NCBI GenBank assembly: GCA_900540595.1
Contig: UQGL01000049.1
Span: forward strand, 1 to 11,979
Source: an uncultured Oscillospiraceae bacterium
GTDB taxonomy: Bacteria; Bacillota; Clostridia; Oscillospirales; Ruminococcaceae
DNA length: 11,979 bases
Direction of reading: 5' to 3'
Shown one piece after another: positions 1-7,285 of this stretch (positions within the stretch are counted from its first letter, which is position 1; the number at the start of each line of letters is the position of its first letter). Below the pieces are notes generated by a model. That model was not told the DNA's origin, ran no database searches, and saw only the letters and a list, made by a program, of their open reading frames with translations. Made by a program: the position numbers and the translations under genes.

Positions 1-58
1 TAGCAGCTGCCGCACCTCGCTCGCCGTATCGGCACTTAGAATTATGCGGTATTGCTGC
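1..58. other. Window edge, no supported gene
   Basis: These bases lie just downstream of the stop codon of the minus-strand lipoprotein gene. On the minus strand one frame stays open to the window edge and reads like protein (...RIILSADTASEVRQLL), but it has no ATG, GTG or TTG start after the lipoprotein stop. No ribosome site is visible. It may be the start of a downstream gene using an unusual start, or chance; the window is too short to decide. Confidence 0.2.
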
Positions 59-1543
59 TTAGCCTTGGCTGCCCTCAGCGTTCTCCGTGTTTTCCTGCTG
101 ATCGGGAGCCTGCTCCGGTGCGGGAGCCGACTCCTCGGCGGGGGCCTGCTCCTCAGCGGGGGCCTGCTCCTCGGCGGGGGCCTGTTCCTGCGCGGGGGCC
201 TCGGTGACGGTCTCGGCCTCACCGCTGCCGGTGGCGGCGGCGGTCAGGTCATCGGTGGAGGAACCCAGTGTCTCGCCGGCCTTGGCGGTATCCTCCACAT
301 AGCTCTTTTCATAGGTCTGGGTCGTGGCGGTCGTCAGATCGACATTGTCCAGCGTGGTGTGGGTAAAGTTCTCGGCAAAGTCGATGTCGGTCACAGCCAC
401 ATAGCTCTTGCCGGTGTTGATCTCCAGCGGGGTGTCGCTGCAGGTGCCGTCCTCGTTCAGGTAGTACAGGCGCAGCGCCTCCAGCGGGGTGCCCTTCTGC
501 CAGTAGATCTTCTCGCACTTGCCGCCGTAGCAGTAGTAGCCGATGCCGCCCCATGCGTACTCAGCATACTGCAGGTCCTTGGCCTCGTGGCCGGGGTAGG
601 TGTGGATGTCGGTGTAGAGCACGATGACATTGGGGAAGGTCAGCACCTTGTTGTCGGCGGCCTCGTCCACGGTATCGCGCCACTGGCCGTCCGAGTAGTT
701 CTGCTGCATCTTGTACTGGTTCGTGGCCTCGTCATAGATGAAGCGGGTCTTGTAGGACTGGCTGTGGACGATCTCGACATACTGGCCGTCAGAGACAACA
801 GGGCCGTACTTATCGCTGTAGGCACTGTCGATGCTGCTGGACAGGTCGCGGGTGGTGCCGAGGCGGTAATCCACAAAGTTGAAGAAGGTGGAGTTGTAGG
901 TGCGGCTCATATCCACGTTCTGGCTGCTGATATAATTTGCGATGTTGTCGGCGTTGGTGTACATCGTATGCTCCAACGCCAGCGTGCCGTTGTTGTAGCT
1001 CTTGCCGGCCCAGTTTACGCGGCCGTAGTCGCGGTAGCCGTTGGCGCCGTCATTGTTGTTGAGCTTGCCATAATCAAAGTCGATGGCGTACTGCTGCATG
1101 ACAACGGACTGGCCCTCGTGGATATACAGGGCCTGCCAGGGCAAAATCAGGCGGAAGAACTGGTCACGGCCGGAGCGGACGGGGCCGACCTCGCCGATCG
1201 TCTTGTAATCGGTAAAGACAGGCATAAAGCGGGTGATGCCGCCCTCGACCTTGATCTCAAACAAAATATCTGCCTTGGACAGGCCGCGCTGCGGGCGGGC
1301 TGCCACGATGTTGTTGACCATAACGGCCGTGATGCGCTGCCCCTCGGGGTAGTCGGCACCCTTGGGCTCACCGGTCAGGACATTGGCCTCATAGGGGGGC
1401 AGCTCGGTGGGGGCGGGGGTGGCCTGTGCAGCGGTGCTTTCCGATGCAGCGGGCGTCGAGATCGTATCGCCGTCCTTTTTACAGGCCGTCATCAGCACCG
1501 TCAGGGAGAGCAGCGCCGCGATTACAAGCAGAATACGTTTCAT
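59..1543 (-). CDS. DUF3048 domain lipoprotein (YerB-like)
   Basis: Predicted 494-residue exported lipoprotein of the DUF3048/YerB family, whose biochemical role is not established. The N-terminus has Lys-Arg, a hydrophobic stretch and a lipobox LMTAC with the lipidated Cys at residue 21, so it should be anchored on the outer face of the membrane. Residues about 50-200 carry the DUF3048 signatures: ARPQRGLSKADILFE, VEGGITRFMPVF, GPVRSGRDQF and YIHEGQS. Residues about 250-390 fit the C-terminal DUF3048 half (YPGHE, then a Gly/Tyr-rich turn near 330-345). Residues 430-494 are a low-complexity Ala/Pro/Glu/Gln tail, probably a flexible wall-spanning extension. The ATG at 1543 has AAAGGAG eight bases upstream, and a strong promoter lies about 50 bases further up. 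The gene appears monocistronic on its 5' side. Family assignment is firm; function is unknown. Confidence 0.9.
   Translation of the reverse strand: MKRILLVIAALLSLTVLMTACKKDGDTISTPAASESTAAQATPAPTELPPYEANVLTGEPKGADYPEGQRITAVMVNNIVAARPQRGLSKADILFEIKVEGGITRFMPVFTDYKTIGEVGPVRSGRDQFFRLILPWQALYIHEGQSVVMQQYAIDFDYGKLNNNDGANGYRDYGRVNWAGKSYNNGTLALEHTMYTNADNIANYISSQNVDMSRTYNSTFFNFVDYRLGTTRDLSSSIDSAYSDKYGPVVSDGQYVEIVHSQSYKTRFIYDEATNQYKMQQNYSDGQWRDTVDEAADNKVLTFPNVIVLYTDIHTYPGHEAKDLQYAEYAWGGIGYYCYGGKCEKIYWQKGTPLEALRLYYLNEDGTCSDTPLEINTGKSYVAVTDIDFAENFTHTTLDNVDLTTATTQTYEKSYVEDTAKAGETLGSSTDDLTAAATGSGEAETVTEAPAQEQAPAEEQAPAEEQAPAEESAPAPEQAPDQQENTENAEGSQG
131..202. repeat. 18-bp tandem repeat, about 4 units, inside the lipoprotein gene
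   Basis: Four consecutive 18-bp units (131-148, 149-166, 167-184, 185-202); the first three differ at one base and the fourth is more diverged. In the protein they encode the hexapeptide EQAPAE and variants. The in-frame period should allow gain or loss of units without breaking the reading frame, so tail length may vary between strains. Confidence 0.85.
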
Positions 1544-1593
1544 ACCATTGCTCCTTTTTCGGATTTCCTGTTAAGAAGTATAAATTACTTATT

Positions 1594-1622
1594 ATTGTAG
1601 TCGTTTTCCACCCGTTTGTAAA
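1594..1622 (-). promoter_or_regulatory. Promoter of the DUF3048 lipoprotein gene
   Basis: On the minus strand TTTACA (-35, five of six consensus) is separated by exactly 17 bases from TACAAT (-10, five of six). The -10 lies about 50 bases before the ATG at 1543. This is a clear vegetative sigma-type promoter. Confidence 0.75.
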
Positions 1623-1624
1623 GC

Positions 1625-1661
1625 GAAAGCGGGGAATTTTACAAATGCAAATTTTCGCTTT
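1625..1661. repeat. Inverted repeat GAAAGCG / CGCTTTC upstream of the lipoprotein promoter
   Basis: Arms GAAAGCG (1625-1631) and CGCTTTC (1655-1661) flank an AT-rich centre. The repeat sits directly upstream of the -35 of the lipoprotein promoter and downstream of the CYTH stop. It could be a weak end-of-gene structure for the CYTH transcript or a regulator site. There is no clean T-tract. Two further GC-rich hairpins follow around 1672-1683 and 1704-1720. Confidence 0.3.
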
Positions 1662-1742
1662 CCCCCGCGGGGCTGCGCTCGCAGGCGCGTGTCGGAGCGC
1701 AACCGCCGAAGGCGGCTCTTAGCGCGTAGACTGAAGGCTTCC

Positions 1743-2228
1743 TTATTTTCGTGTCTGCAGCCAGTATTCGCCCATGCTGCTGCCGGGCTTGCCGGTGCAT
1801 TCCTCATGCAGGTAGTCGGCCAGGCCGCAGCCGGCAGGGTCCCAGGCAAGGGCCTGGGCCTCGGTCTCAAATTCGACCTCGGCATACCAGAAGGCGGTTG
1901 GCAGGTCCGGGTCTACGCAGTTGACCTCCAGCGTCAGCCCGCCGGGCAGCTGATAGCCGCGGCGCTCTTTATGGATCAGGGGCTTGCCGATCAGATGCTC
2001 AAGCCGCGCAAACAGTGCGGCGTCGATCTCTGTCTCGATCTCCTCGCGGCTCAGGCCGCCCTCGCCCTTGAAGCAGAGCACCAGCGCCGTGCGCCCGCCC
2101 TGCAGGGCCTCGCGCCGGATGCGCACCGTGGGGCGCACACTGATGTAGCCCTGATCCATATTATAAACGGAGGTCTGCTCCAGCCCCGCCGGCCAGCCCG
2201 TGACCATCCATTTGCGTTCGATTTCCAT
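1743..2228 (-). CDS. CYTH domain protein (triphosphate tunnel metalloenzyme family)
   Basis: 161-residue protein of the CYTH superfamily, whose members bind triphosphates and divalent metal in a beta-tunnel (inorganic triphosphatases, thiamine triphosphatases, class IV adenylate cyclases). The N-terminal EIERK at residues 2-6 is the hallmark ExExK metal/phosphate motif. Further tunnel residues fit the family: VRIRR (35-39), FKG with Lys54, EIETEI (63-68), KERRGY (87-92) and AEVEFETE (116-123). The length is typical of a single stand-alone CYTH domain without a CHAD partner. The ATG at 2228 is preceded by GGGGAGG at suitable spacing and by an extended -10 promoter. The substrate cannot be told from sequence; simple triphosphatase activity is the default family expectation. 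The gene is divergent from glnN and upstream of, but not obviously co-transcribed with, the lipoprotein gene. Confidence 0.85.
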   Translation of the reverse strand: MEIERKWMVTGWPAGLEQTSVYNMDQGYISVRPTVRIRREALQGGRTALVLCFKGEGGLSREEIETEIDAALFARLEHLIGKPLIHKERRGYQLPGGLTLEVNCVDPDLPTAFWYAEVEFETEAQALAWDPAGCGLADYLHEECTGKPGSSMGEYWLQTRK

Positions 2229-2271
2229 GTTTATCCTTGCCTCCCCTGCTATCTTTTATCCCTTATCTGAA

Positions 2272-2280
2272 ATTATACCA
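2272..2280 (-). promoter_or_regulatory. Extended -10 promoter of the CYTH gene
   Basis: On the minus strand TGGTATAAT matches an extended -10 (TGn plus a perfect TATAAT) about 44 bases before the ATG at 2228. No good -35 is present at 17 bases, which is common for extended -10 promoters. The leader between it and the gene contains a short stretch resembling the GATAAAA repeat arms found elsewhere in the window. Confidence 0.6.
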
Positions 2281-2359
2281 CATTCCGTCCGCCGCACGCA
2301 CCTCACAATCCTGCCAGTTTTCCACTGAAAATCCCGCCCCGCTTTCGTCAGATTGCCAC

Positions 2360-2388
2360 TTGCATTTTGCAGACTTACCCCGTATAAT
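2360..2388 (+). promoter_or_regulatory. Promoter of glnN
   Basis: TTGCAT (-35, four of six) lies 17 bases before a perfect TATAAT (2383-2388), putting the transcription start near 2395 and leaving a leader of about 77 nt before glnN. The promoter is divergent from that of the CYTH gene, about 80 bases away. Confidence 0.7.
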
Positions 2389-2404
2389 AGAGGCATAACA
2401 GCAA

Positions 2405-2441
2405 GGGCGCTGCGAATGTGTTTTCGCAGCGTCCTTTTTCT
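2405..2441 (+). terminator. Terminator-like hairpin in the glnN leader (candidate attenuator)
   Basis: A 12-bp stem (2405-2416 with 2423-2434, one G-U pair) closes a six-base loop TGTGTT and is followed at once by TTTTTCT, the layout of an intrinsic terminator. It lies between the glnN promoter and the glnN ribosome site, and the only other nearby gene is divergent, so it cannot be ending an upstream transcript. A nine-codon reading frame (ATG at 2416, stop at 2443-2445) overlaps it. Transcription attenuation of glnN is inferred, not shown. Confidence 0.6.
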
Positions 2442-2471
2442 GTAAATAGAGGTAACAAAGGAGTAAGAAGT

Positions 2472-4562
<2,091 letters not shown>

Positions 4563-4588
4563 TGTAAGGGCATTCTCCGCGCGGCTCT

Positions 4589-4658
4589 GTAGGGGCGGAT
4601 TCCATATCCGCCCGCAAGGGGCTGCCTGTTGACGGGCGCATATAGAATGCGCCCCTAC
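4589..4658. repeat. Inverted pair of GTAGGGGC palindromic elements
   Basis: Unit one (4589-4615) runs GTAGGGGC, a self-complementary core, CCCGC; unit two (4633-4658) is the same design in reverse, ending CCCCTAC. Each unit folds as an eight-bp GC-rich hairpin with a five-base loop. The pair follows the glnN stop codon. No T-tract follows, so it is not a classical terminator, though it may protect the 3' end of the glnN mRNA. Confidence 0.7.
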
Positions 4659-4811
4659 GGGATGGGCTGCTTTCCCGCAAGCAACAGCCCGCCCACATCA
4701 CGCCATTTTCCTTACTGGCCGCGTCCTCGCCCCGCACAGTGAAGACGCAGCCGGGTGTAAGCCTACACCATTTTACAATCGCCATTCTCCTTTTCCTATT
4801 TCTTACACCAG
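4659..4811 (+). other. Non-coding gap between glnN and glnA with weak hairpins
   Basis: No gene was recognised here. Structure on the plus strand: GGGCTG/CAGCCC near 4662-4690; an imperfect 11-position stem (4715-4725 with 4744-4754, ten pairs); and a six-bp hairpin GGTGTA-AGCC-TACACC (4754-4769). No convincing promoter was found; the best candidate, TTTACA near 4773, has only a poor -10. Confidence 0.35.
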
Positions 4812-4871
4812 CTCGAAAGGCCCGCCCGCTCAAGGTGGGCCTTTCGAGTATGCCGAGGCATACTCGAAAAA
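4812..4871 (+). promoter_or_regulatory. Two overlapping, mutually exclusive hairpins upstream of glnA
   Basis: Hairpin one pairs 4812-4826 with 4834-4848 (15 bp, one G-U). Hairpin two pairs 4842-4854 with 4857-4869 (13 bp, perfect). Both need TTTCGAG at 4842-4848, so in RNA only one can form fully. Hairpin two is followed by AAAAAG rather than a U-tract. The layout resembles a switch, but no ligand domain or promoter was identified, and it may be a repeat family. Confidence 0.4.
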
Positions 4872-4997
4872 GATAAAAGATAATAGATAAAAGATAAAAA
4901 AGTTGGTACGCGCTGCCGCGCGATTCAAAATTTGTTTGCGCCCCTAGGCGCAAACTCCACCCTTTTTATTATCTATTATCTTTTATCTATTATCTAT
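4867..4997. repeat. GATAATA-arm palindromic element, copy 1
   Basis: An approximately 131-bp element. Its left arm (4867-4901) is a run of GATAAAA/GATAATA heptamers, and its right arm (4967-4997) is the inverted version; 20 bases match exactly between arms. The GC-rich core (about 4902-4961) contains the perfect hairpin TTTGCGCC-CCTA-GGCGCAAA. It ends about ten bases before the glnA start, right at the GGAGG ribosome site, so it must form most of the glnA leader. A second copy lies at 7155-7285. Confidence 0.7.
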
Positions 4998-5010
4998 ACC
5001 GGAGGTTCCT

Positions 5011-6321
5011 ATGAAACGCACCGCACAGGACATTCTCAATTTTGTTGAGGACAACGATGTTAAGTTCGCAAAATTGACATTCTGCGATATTTTCGGCAAC
5101 CAGAAAAATGTCTCGCTCTTTGCCAGTGAGCTGCCCCGCGCCTTTTCCGAGGGTGTCAGCTTTGACGGTTCTTCCATCGCCGGGTTTATGAATGTGGAGG
5201 AGAGTGATCTGGTCCTCTGGCCTGACCCCGACACCGCCACAGTCCTGCCCTGGCGCCCCACCGAGGGGCGCGTTATCCGCATGTACTGCGACATCACGCT
5301 GCCCAACGGCAAACCGTTTGAGGGCAACTGCCGCGGCTACCTGCAGTCGGTCATCAAGCGCGCCCGCGCCATGGGCCTTGTCTGCAATGTCGGCTGCGAG
5401 TGCGAGTTCTATCTGTTTGAGACGGACGAGAACGGCAACCCCACCCGCATCCCGCTTGACATGGGCGGCTACTTTGACATTCCGCCGCTGGATAAGGGTG
5501 AGAACATCCGCCGCGAGATCTGCTTTGCCATCGAGGAAATGGGCCTGCACCCCGAGCACAGCCACCACGAGAGCGGCCACGGCCAGAACGAGGTCTGCTT
5601 CCGCTACACGACTGCGCTGAAATCCGCCGACAATCTGAACACTTTCAAGAGCACCGTCAAAGCCATTGCGGCGCGCAACGGCCTGTTTGCCAGCTTTATG
5701 CCCAAGCCCCTTGCCAACCAGCCGGGCAGCGGCCTGCATGTCAATATCTCGCTGCTGCGGGACGGCAAGAACCTGTTTGACGGTGACTTTGCCCCCGACA
5801 GTGAGGCCGGGCATTTTGTGGCGGGTATTCTGGCCCACGCGCGGGAGCTGACGGCCTTCTGCAACCCGGTGCCGAACTCCTACGCGCGGCTCGGCGCCAA
5901 CGAGGCCCCGCTCTATGTCAGCTGGAGCCGCCAGAACCGCAGCCAGCTGGTGCGGCTGCCCAGCGCCCACGGCGAGTTCTGCCGCGTGGAGCTGCGCGGC
6001 CCCGACCCGGCCGGCAACCCGTATCTTGTCATCGGGCTGATTCTGGCAGCCGGTCTGGACGGCATCGAGCGCAAGCTGCCCCTGCCCGAGGCCGTCAACC
6101 GCAACCTGTTCCACCCCAGCGCTGCCGCCGGTCTGGAAAGCCTGCCCCGCACCCTGCGGGAGGCCATCACCGTGGCGGGCCAGAGCGAATTTATCAGCGC
6201 CGAGCTGCCCGTTGCGCTGCAGAACAAGTATTTTGAGTACCAGACCCAGCTCTGCCATGACGCCGAATCCGCCCCCGACACCGAGGCATGGGAACGGGCG
6301 CACAGCTTCCTGATTATTTGA
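5011..6321 (+). CDS. glnA: Type I glutamine synthetase (short, GSI-alpha type)
   Basis: 436-residue dodecameric-type glutamine synthetase I; the length and absence of the adenylylation insert fit the Firmicutes alpha subtype. Active-site elements visible: FDGSSI (51-56, Asp52 for ammonium), CECEFYLFE (129-137, metal Glu residues), HHESGHGQNEVCFRY (185-199), GSGLHVNIS (239-247), NPVPNSYARLGANEAP (285-300, flap Glu298), QNRSQLVRLP (308-317) and RVELRGPDPAGNPYL (325-339). The position matching Bacillus subtilis Arg62, needed for glutamine feedback inhibition there, is Asn61. The C-terminal end also differs from Bacillus GlnA. The ATG at 5011 has GGAGG five bases upstream. It lies between glnN and the ANTAR regulator in the same direction; 214 bases of palindromic repeats separate it from the latter. 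Function is firm; the regulatory reading of Asn61 is inferred. Confidence 0.96.
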   Translation: MKRTAQDILNFVEDNDVKFAKLTFCDIFGNQKNVSLFASELPRAFSEGVSFDGSSIAGFMNVEESDLVLWPDPDTATVLPWRPTEGRVIRMYCDITLPNGKPFEGNCRGYLQSVIKRARAMGLVCNVGCECEFYLFETDENGNPTRIPLDMGGYFDIPPLDKGENIRREICFAIEEMGLHPEHSHHESGHGQNEVCFRYTTALKSADNLNTFKSTVKAIAARNGLFASFMPKPLANQPGSGLHVNISLLRDGKNLFDGDFAPDSEAGHFVAGILAHARELTAFCNPVPNSYARLGANEAPLYVSWSRQNRSQLVRLPSAHGEFCRVELRGPDPAGNPYLVIGLILAAGLDGIERKLPLPEAVNRNLFHPSAAAGLESLPRTLREAITVAGQSEFISAELPVALQNKYFEYQTQLCHDAESAPDTEAWERAHSFLII

Positions 6322-6332
6322 TTTTGTGAAAT

Positions 6333-6386
6333 GTTGGGGTCGATGCTTGCATCGACCCGCGGGCAGATGCAAGCATCCGCCCCTAC
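6333..6386. repeat. Inverted pair of GTAGGGGC-type palindromes (GATGC cores)
   Basis: Two abutting units, 6333-6360 and 6359-6386. The first begins GTTGGGG and folds as a ten-bp stem around TT; the second ends CCCCTAC and folds with one A-C mismatch around AA. It begins 12 bases after the glnA stop codon. Confidence 0.65.
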
Positions 6387-6406
6387 AGCACCGTGAAGGC
6401 CGCTAT

Positions 6407-6457
6407 GTAGGGGCGGGCAGTGCCCGCCCGCGGGGCGTCGAGGACGCCGCCCCCTAC
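6407..6457. repeat. Inverted pair of GTAGGGGC-type palindromes
   Basis: Units 6407-6431 and 6431-6457 abut through CCCGC/GCGGG, with outer ends GTAGGGG and CCCCTAC. The cores differ (GGGCA-G-TGCCC against GCGTC-GAG-GACGC), yet each is self-complementary. Confidence 0.65.
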
Positions 6458-6465
6458 AACCACCC

Positions 6466-6492
6466 GTAGGGGCGCATTCCATATGCGCCCGC
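6466..6492. repeat. Single GTAGGGGC palindromic unit
   Basis: GTAGGGGCGCAT, a five-base loop, then ATGCGCCCGC. Its core is nearly identical to the reverse-oriented unit at 4633-4658. It ends 44 bases before the ANTAR gene start and so lies within the glnA-ANTAR intercistronic RNA if the two are co-transcribed. Confidence 0.65.
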
Positions 6493-6535
6493 ACACGGCA
6501 GGCACAAAAAATCCATCAGGAAGGGAGGGCAGCCC

Positions 6536-7111
6536 ATGGGAAAAGCATTGATCGTTTCGGCCGGAAACAACGCCAACGAGTATCTGGCACGGCACATCGG
6601 GGAGTTGGGCTACACCCGCCCCACGATCGTTGCCAGCGGCGGTGAGGCACGCCGCCGCATGGACACAAACGACTATGAGGTCATCATCATCAATACGCCC
6701 CTGCCTGACGAGTTCGGCCATGAGCTGGGCACCGACGCGGTGCAAAAGACCGACGCCGGCGTCATTCTGCTGGCCAAGACCGGCACCGCCGAGCAGATTG
6801 CCGACAAGCTGCAGGATTTCGGTGTGCTGGTGCTGGGCAAGCCGTTCACGGCGGTCCAGTTCCGGCAGGCCGTACAGATCGCGGCCAGCAACTACAAGCG
6901 GCTGGCCGTGCTGCGCGCCGAAAATGCAAAGCTGCTGGATAAGATCGCCCAGCTGCGGCTGGTCGACCGCGCAAAGTGCTACCTGATCGAGAAAAAGGGC
7001 ATGACCGAGACCGAGGCCCACCGCCTTATTGAGAAGGGCGCGATGGATACCCGCCGCAGCCGCGGCGAGGTCGCGCAGGAGATTCTGGAAGCAGAAGAGG
7101 AAGACGACTAA
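6536..7111 (+). CDS. ANTAR-domain RNA-binding antiterminator with degenerate receiver
   Basis: 191-residue response-regulator-like protein. Residues 1-115 have the receiver fold pattern, but the key residues are changed: the acidic pair after strand one reads SA (8-9), the phosphoacceptor position in YEVIIINTPLPDEFG is Asn53 instead of Asp, and only the KP at 102-103 is kept. It should not be phosphorylated in the usual way. Residues about 117-140 are a coiled-coil linker. Residues 135-185 are a clear ANTAR domain (LRLVDRAKCYLIEKKGMTET, then EAHRLI and AMDTRRSRGEVAQEIL). ANTAR proteins such as NasR, AmiR and EutV bind paired RNA hairpins and prevent transcription termination, often in nitrogen genes. 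Placement after glnN and glnA suggests control of glutamine synthetase expression. The ATG at 6536 has GGGAGG upstream. Domain identity is firm; targets are inferred. Confidence 0.92.
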   Translation: MGKALIVSAGNNANEYLARHIGELGYTRPTIVASGGEARRRMDTNDYEVIIINTPLPDEFGHELGTDAVQKTDAGVILLAKTGTAEQIADKLQDFGVLVLGKPFTAVQFRQAVQIAASNYKRLAVLRAENAKLLDKIAQLRLVDRAKCYLIEKKGMTETEAHRLIEKGAMDTRRSRGEVAQEILEAEEEDD

Positions 7112-7154
7112 AGCAAAAGCGGACGCTCACGAGCGTCCGCTTTTGCTTTAGTCG
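7105..7154 (+). terminator. Bidirectional terminator between the ANTAR and MATE genes
   Basis: A perfect 23-bp inverted repeat (7105-7127 with 7132-7154) around a CACG loop. The inner stem GCGGACGCT/AGCGTCCGC is flanked by an A-rich tract on the left and TTTTGCTTTA on the right, so it can end transcripts from both the ANTAR gene and the convergent MATE gene. The left arm includes the last ANTAR codons and its TAA stop (7109-7111). Confidence 0.85.
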
Positions 7155-7285
7155 AGATAATAGATAATAGATAAAAGATAATAAAAGTGGTGCACGCTGC
7201 CGCGCGATTTAAAATCTGTTTGCGTCCCGCAGGGCGCAAACTCCACCTTTTCTTTTATCTATTATCTTTTATCTATTATCTTTTT
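7155..7285. repeat. GATAATA-arm palindromic element, copy 2
   Basis: Same design as 4867-4997: a left arm of GATAATA/GATAAAA heptamers (7155-7187), a GC-rich core (7188-7247) and an inverted right arm (7252-7285), with 21 bases matching exactly between arms. The core hairpin TTTGCGTCC-CGCA-GGGCGCAAA keeps pairing through a G-U where copy 1 has C-G. It abuts the 23-bp terminator on the left, and its right arm runs into the MATE stop codon. Confidence 0.7.

Noticed and set aside
44..1600. Long plus-strand open frame (518 codons) opposite the lipoprotein gene
   Set aside because: It is a Gly/Leu/Val-rich antisense shadow of a well-supported lipoprotein gene with lipobox and DUF3048 motifs; it has no ribosome site or recognisable domain.
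2418..2471. Upstream extension of glnN from a GTG at 2418
   Set aside because: The extension would be encoded by the leader hairpin; the ATG at 2472 has AAAGGAG directly upstream and starts the conserved protein.
4659..5010. Canonical ANTAR target (two hairpins with AxxGxx six-base loops) before glnA
   Set aside because: Loops found by eye (CGCTCAA, AGCC, TCCCGC and others) do not match the A1/G4 rule, and no terminator overlaps them. A covariance search could still change this.
4990..6372. Long minus-strand open frame (460 codons) opposite glnA
   Set aside because: Covers glnA in antisense, is low in recognisable motifs and runs into the repeat regions on both sides; no ribosome site was seen.
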